A stretch of 64,000 nucleotides of DNA from Dokdonella_A soli (GTDB taxonomy: Bacteria > Pseudomonadota > Gammaproteobacteria > Xanthomonadales > Rhodanobacteraceae): NCBI RefSeq assembly GCF_039523175.1, contig NZ_BAAAEU010000004.1:186001-250000 (forward strand), in the 5' to 3' direction. The translations under genes were made by a program, and so were the position numbers. The notes under the pieces are model-generated. The model saw only the letters and a program-made list of their open reading frames with translations, searched no databases and was not told the origin of the DNA. Positions 62,511 through 64,000 of the stretch are shown here, piece after piece; position 1 is the stretch's first letter; each line of letters opens with the position of its first letter.

Positions 62511-64000
62511 ATGCGAAACTCGTCAATGCCGAAATCGTGGATGCTCGTCGCGGCAGGCGTTCTTGCACTCCATGGCGTCGCGGCGCAAGCGCGTACGCTG
62601 ATGCTGACCGCCGAGCGGCTGAGCTCGCCGCAAGCGCACGCGAGGTCGCTGCACGTCGCGATCGACGAGCGCGCGGATACCGCGTCGCTGCGGCTCGGCG
62701 CCGACCGCATCGACATTCCGCTGCTCGCGCTTGCTGGCCGGCTCGATTGGGGCTGCCCGCTGCGGCGCGACGACGACGGCGCGCTGACCTGTTCGGGTCC
62801 GGTCGCTTTCGCAGCCGACGGTTCCGCTGCACAAGCTGCGGACTTCGCGGTGCGTGTCGCCAGCGACCGCATTGAGTTGGCGCTTGCGCGCGATGGCAGC
62901 CGCGTCGCGCTGACGATTCCGCTGGCCGCGGGTGAGCCCAAAGCCTCGTTGCAAGAAGTCCCGGCAGCGTGGCTGAAGGCACCGCTTGCGCAAGCCTGGC
63001 ATGGCGGGGAGCTGCGCGACGGCATCTTCGATGCGGAAATGAGCGCGCACGCCAACGGCAGGATCGAGGCGACATACCGCGCCACGCAGTTGGCCTTCAA
63101 CACGCTCGATGGCACGGTATCCGGCGATGGCGTGGCCGTTGCGGGGCGCGTCGAGTGGACGGATGACGAGTTCTGGCAACTGTTGGTTGATGCGAATTTC
63201 GGCGGCGGCGCGCTGCATATCGGTGCGTTGCATGTCGCACTGCCGAACACGCCGGTCGCCTTGAATCTCGATATGGGCGCCGGCGACGACAACCGCTGGC
63301 ATGTCGAGCGTTTCGCCTGGCGCGACCCTGAGGCGCTGATGCTGGAAGCCAGCGGCGAGATCGAGCCGTCCGCACTCGCGCCATTGCGCAAGCTGGCCCT
63401 CCGCGTCGAGCGGGCGCATTTTCCATTGGCGAACGAGCGCTACGCGAAAACGCTGCTCGCAGCGCAAGGACTCGGCAAGCTCATGCTGACGGGCGATCTT
63501 GTCGGCGAGTTCGTCTTCGATGGCAACGCGCCGCAGCAGGTGGCGCTGTCGACGGACGCGCTCGATATCGACGATGGGGCGGGGCACGCGGTTCGCGGCA
63601 TTCGCGGAGGTTTCGATTGGTCGCTTGCAGGCGAGCGGCCAGCAACGACATTGGCCTGGAGATCGGCGCGAATCGGGGATCTGGCAGTTCCTGCCTCGAC
63701 CTCCCGATGGCAGTCGAGAAACGGTTCCTTGCTTTTGCTGGGTGCACTCGAGACCAGGCTGTTTGGCGGCAAGCTCAAACTGCAAGACCTCATGCTGCAT
63801 CCCGCATCGGGCGAGGGCGAGCGTGTCAGCACCGCGTTCGCGCTGAACGGCGTCGGTTACGACAGCAAGGACGGCTCATTGGCCGCCGCGCACCTAGCCG
63901 CGGAAGGCCGCCTGCGGATCGACGGCAACGCCGACGCGCCACGTGTGCAGATCGACGCCGAATTCCACGGCGGCGAAGCGCTGGCCGGTCCGGTCTACGT
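62511..64000 (+). CDS. Exported protein of unknown function, possible YdbH/AsmA-like (3' end outside window)
   Basis: The frame is open from the ATG to the last base, giving at least 496 residues. It starts with a signal peptide (MLVAAGVLALHGVAAQA before RTL). The body is a long series of beta strands with alternating hydrophobic and charged residues (LRLGADRIDIPLLALAGRLDW, ETRLFGGKLKLQDLML). This pattern recalls AsmA/YdbH/TamB-type lipid-bridge proteins, but I see no decisive motif. It is divergent from the receiver-Hpt gene. Confidence 0.7.
   Translation, partial: MRNSSMPKSWMLVAAGVLALHGVAAQARTLMLTAERLSSPQAHARSLHVAIDERADTASLRLGADRIDIPLLALAGRLDWGCPLRRDDDGALTCSGPVAFAADGSAAQAADFAVRVASDRIELALARDGSRVALTIPLAAGEPKASLQEVPAAWLKAPLAQAWHGGELRDGIFDAEMSAHANGRIEATYRATQLAFNTLDGTVSGDGVAVAGRVEWTDDEFWQLLVDANFGGGALHIGALHVALPNTPVALNLDMGAGDDNRWHVERFAWRDPEALMLEASGEIEPSALAPLRKLALRVERAHFPLANERYAKTLLAAQGLGKLMLTGDLVGEFVFDGNAPQQVALSTDALDIDDGAGHAVRGIRGGFDWSLAGERPATTLAWRSARIGDLAVPASTSRWQSRNGSLLLLGALETRLFGGKLKLQDLMLHPASGEGERVSTAFALNGVGYDSKDGSLAAAHLAAEGRLRIDGNADAPRVQIDAEFHGGEALAGPVY

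Overview
The window reads as high-GC chromosomal DNA of a gammaproteobacterium in the Lysobacterales (Xanthomonadales), perhaps near the Rhodanobacteraceae. This rests on the gene order rpoE-rseA-mucB-mucD-lepA-lepB-DUF4845-rnc-era-recO, a Xanthomonas-type NPP phosphodiesterase, the RluA-like, DUF1415 and YajQ proteins, and strong third-position GC bias. No database search was possible, so the taxon is an inference. I saw no tRNA, rRNA or CRISPR array. Mobile DNA is limited to one decayed transposase fragment, and no prophage is visible.

Layout. Positions 1-11.3 kb hold the end of an M20 peptidase, a single-domain response regulator, a TlpA-like thioredoxin in a locally AT-richer patch, YebC, a large secreted S53 (sedolisin) peptidase, a YhhQ-type queuosine-precursor transporter, a JmjC/cupin-like protein, a MATE exporter and two divergent methyltransferases. 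Positions 11.3-14.9 kb hold a fossil IS1-type transposase, an AT-rich promoter zone with repeated half-sites, and a secreted protein with four tandem Ig-like repeats closed by a clear terminator. Positions 15-21.2 kb hold a translation-linked run (ABC-F ATPase, HNH protein, RsmC, RsuA-like synthase), then a convergent membrane pair (LPG-flippase-like protein and fatty acid hydroxylase) and YajQ. Positions 21.3-31 kb are mostly housekeeping: FAD monooxygenase, NAGPA-type glycosidase, a 35-residue basic protein, DUF1415-DbpA, acyltransferase, RIO kinase, HI0933-type flavoprotein, YaeQ, YkgJ and an RluA-like synthase.

Positions 31-41.8 kb carry histidine-degradation genes (hutI with a coupled small gene, and divergent hutF), a LysR regulator divergent from an SDR-aldo/keto reductase pair, an NPP lipoprotein, a cysteine dioxygenase-like protein, an old-yellow-enzyme homologue, and a PAP2-glycosyltransferase pair. 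Positions 41.9-46.4 kb form pstC-pstA-pstB-phoU without pstS, preceded by a good Pho-box candidate. Positions 46.6-51.8 kb hold a FadJ-like beta-oxidation protein and, divergently, a small conserved gene translationally coupled to a REC-PAS-GAF-GGDEF-EAL cyclic-di-GMP protein.

Positions 52-61.7 kb form the envelope-stress and translation superoperon. SigmaE, its membrane anti-sigma factor, MucB and the periplasmic protease MucD form a feedback circuit, with sigmaE-type promoters visible upstream of rpoE and mucD. After a terminator and a large nested inverted repeat come LepA, signal peptidase I, a DUF4845 membrane protein, RNase III, Era and RecO in tightly packed or overlapping frames. The window ends with a receiver-Hpt protein and a divergent, truncated exported protein running off the edge.
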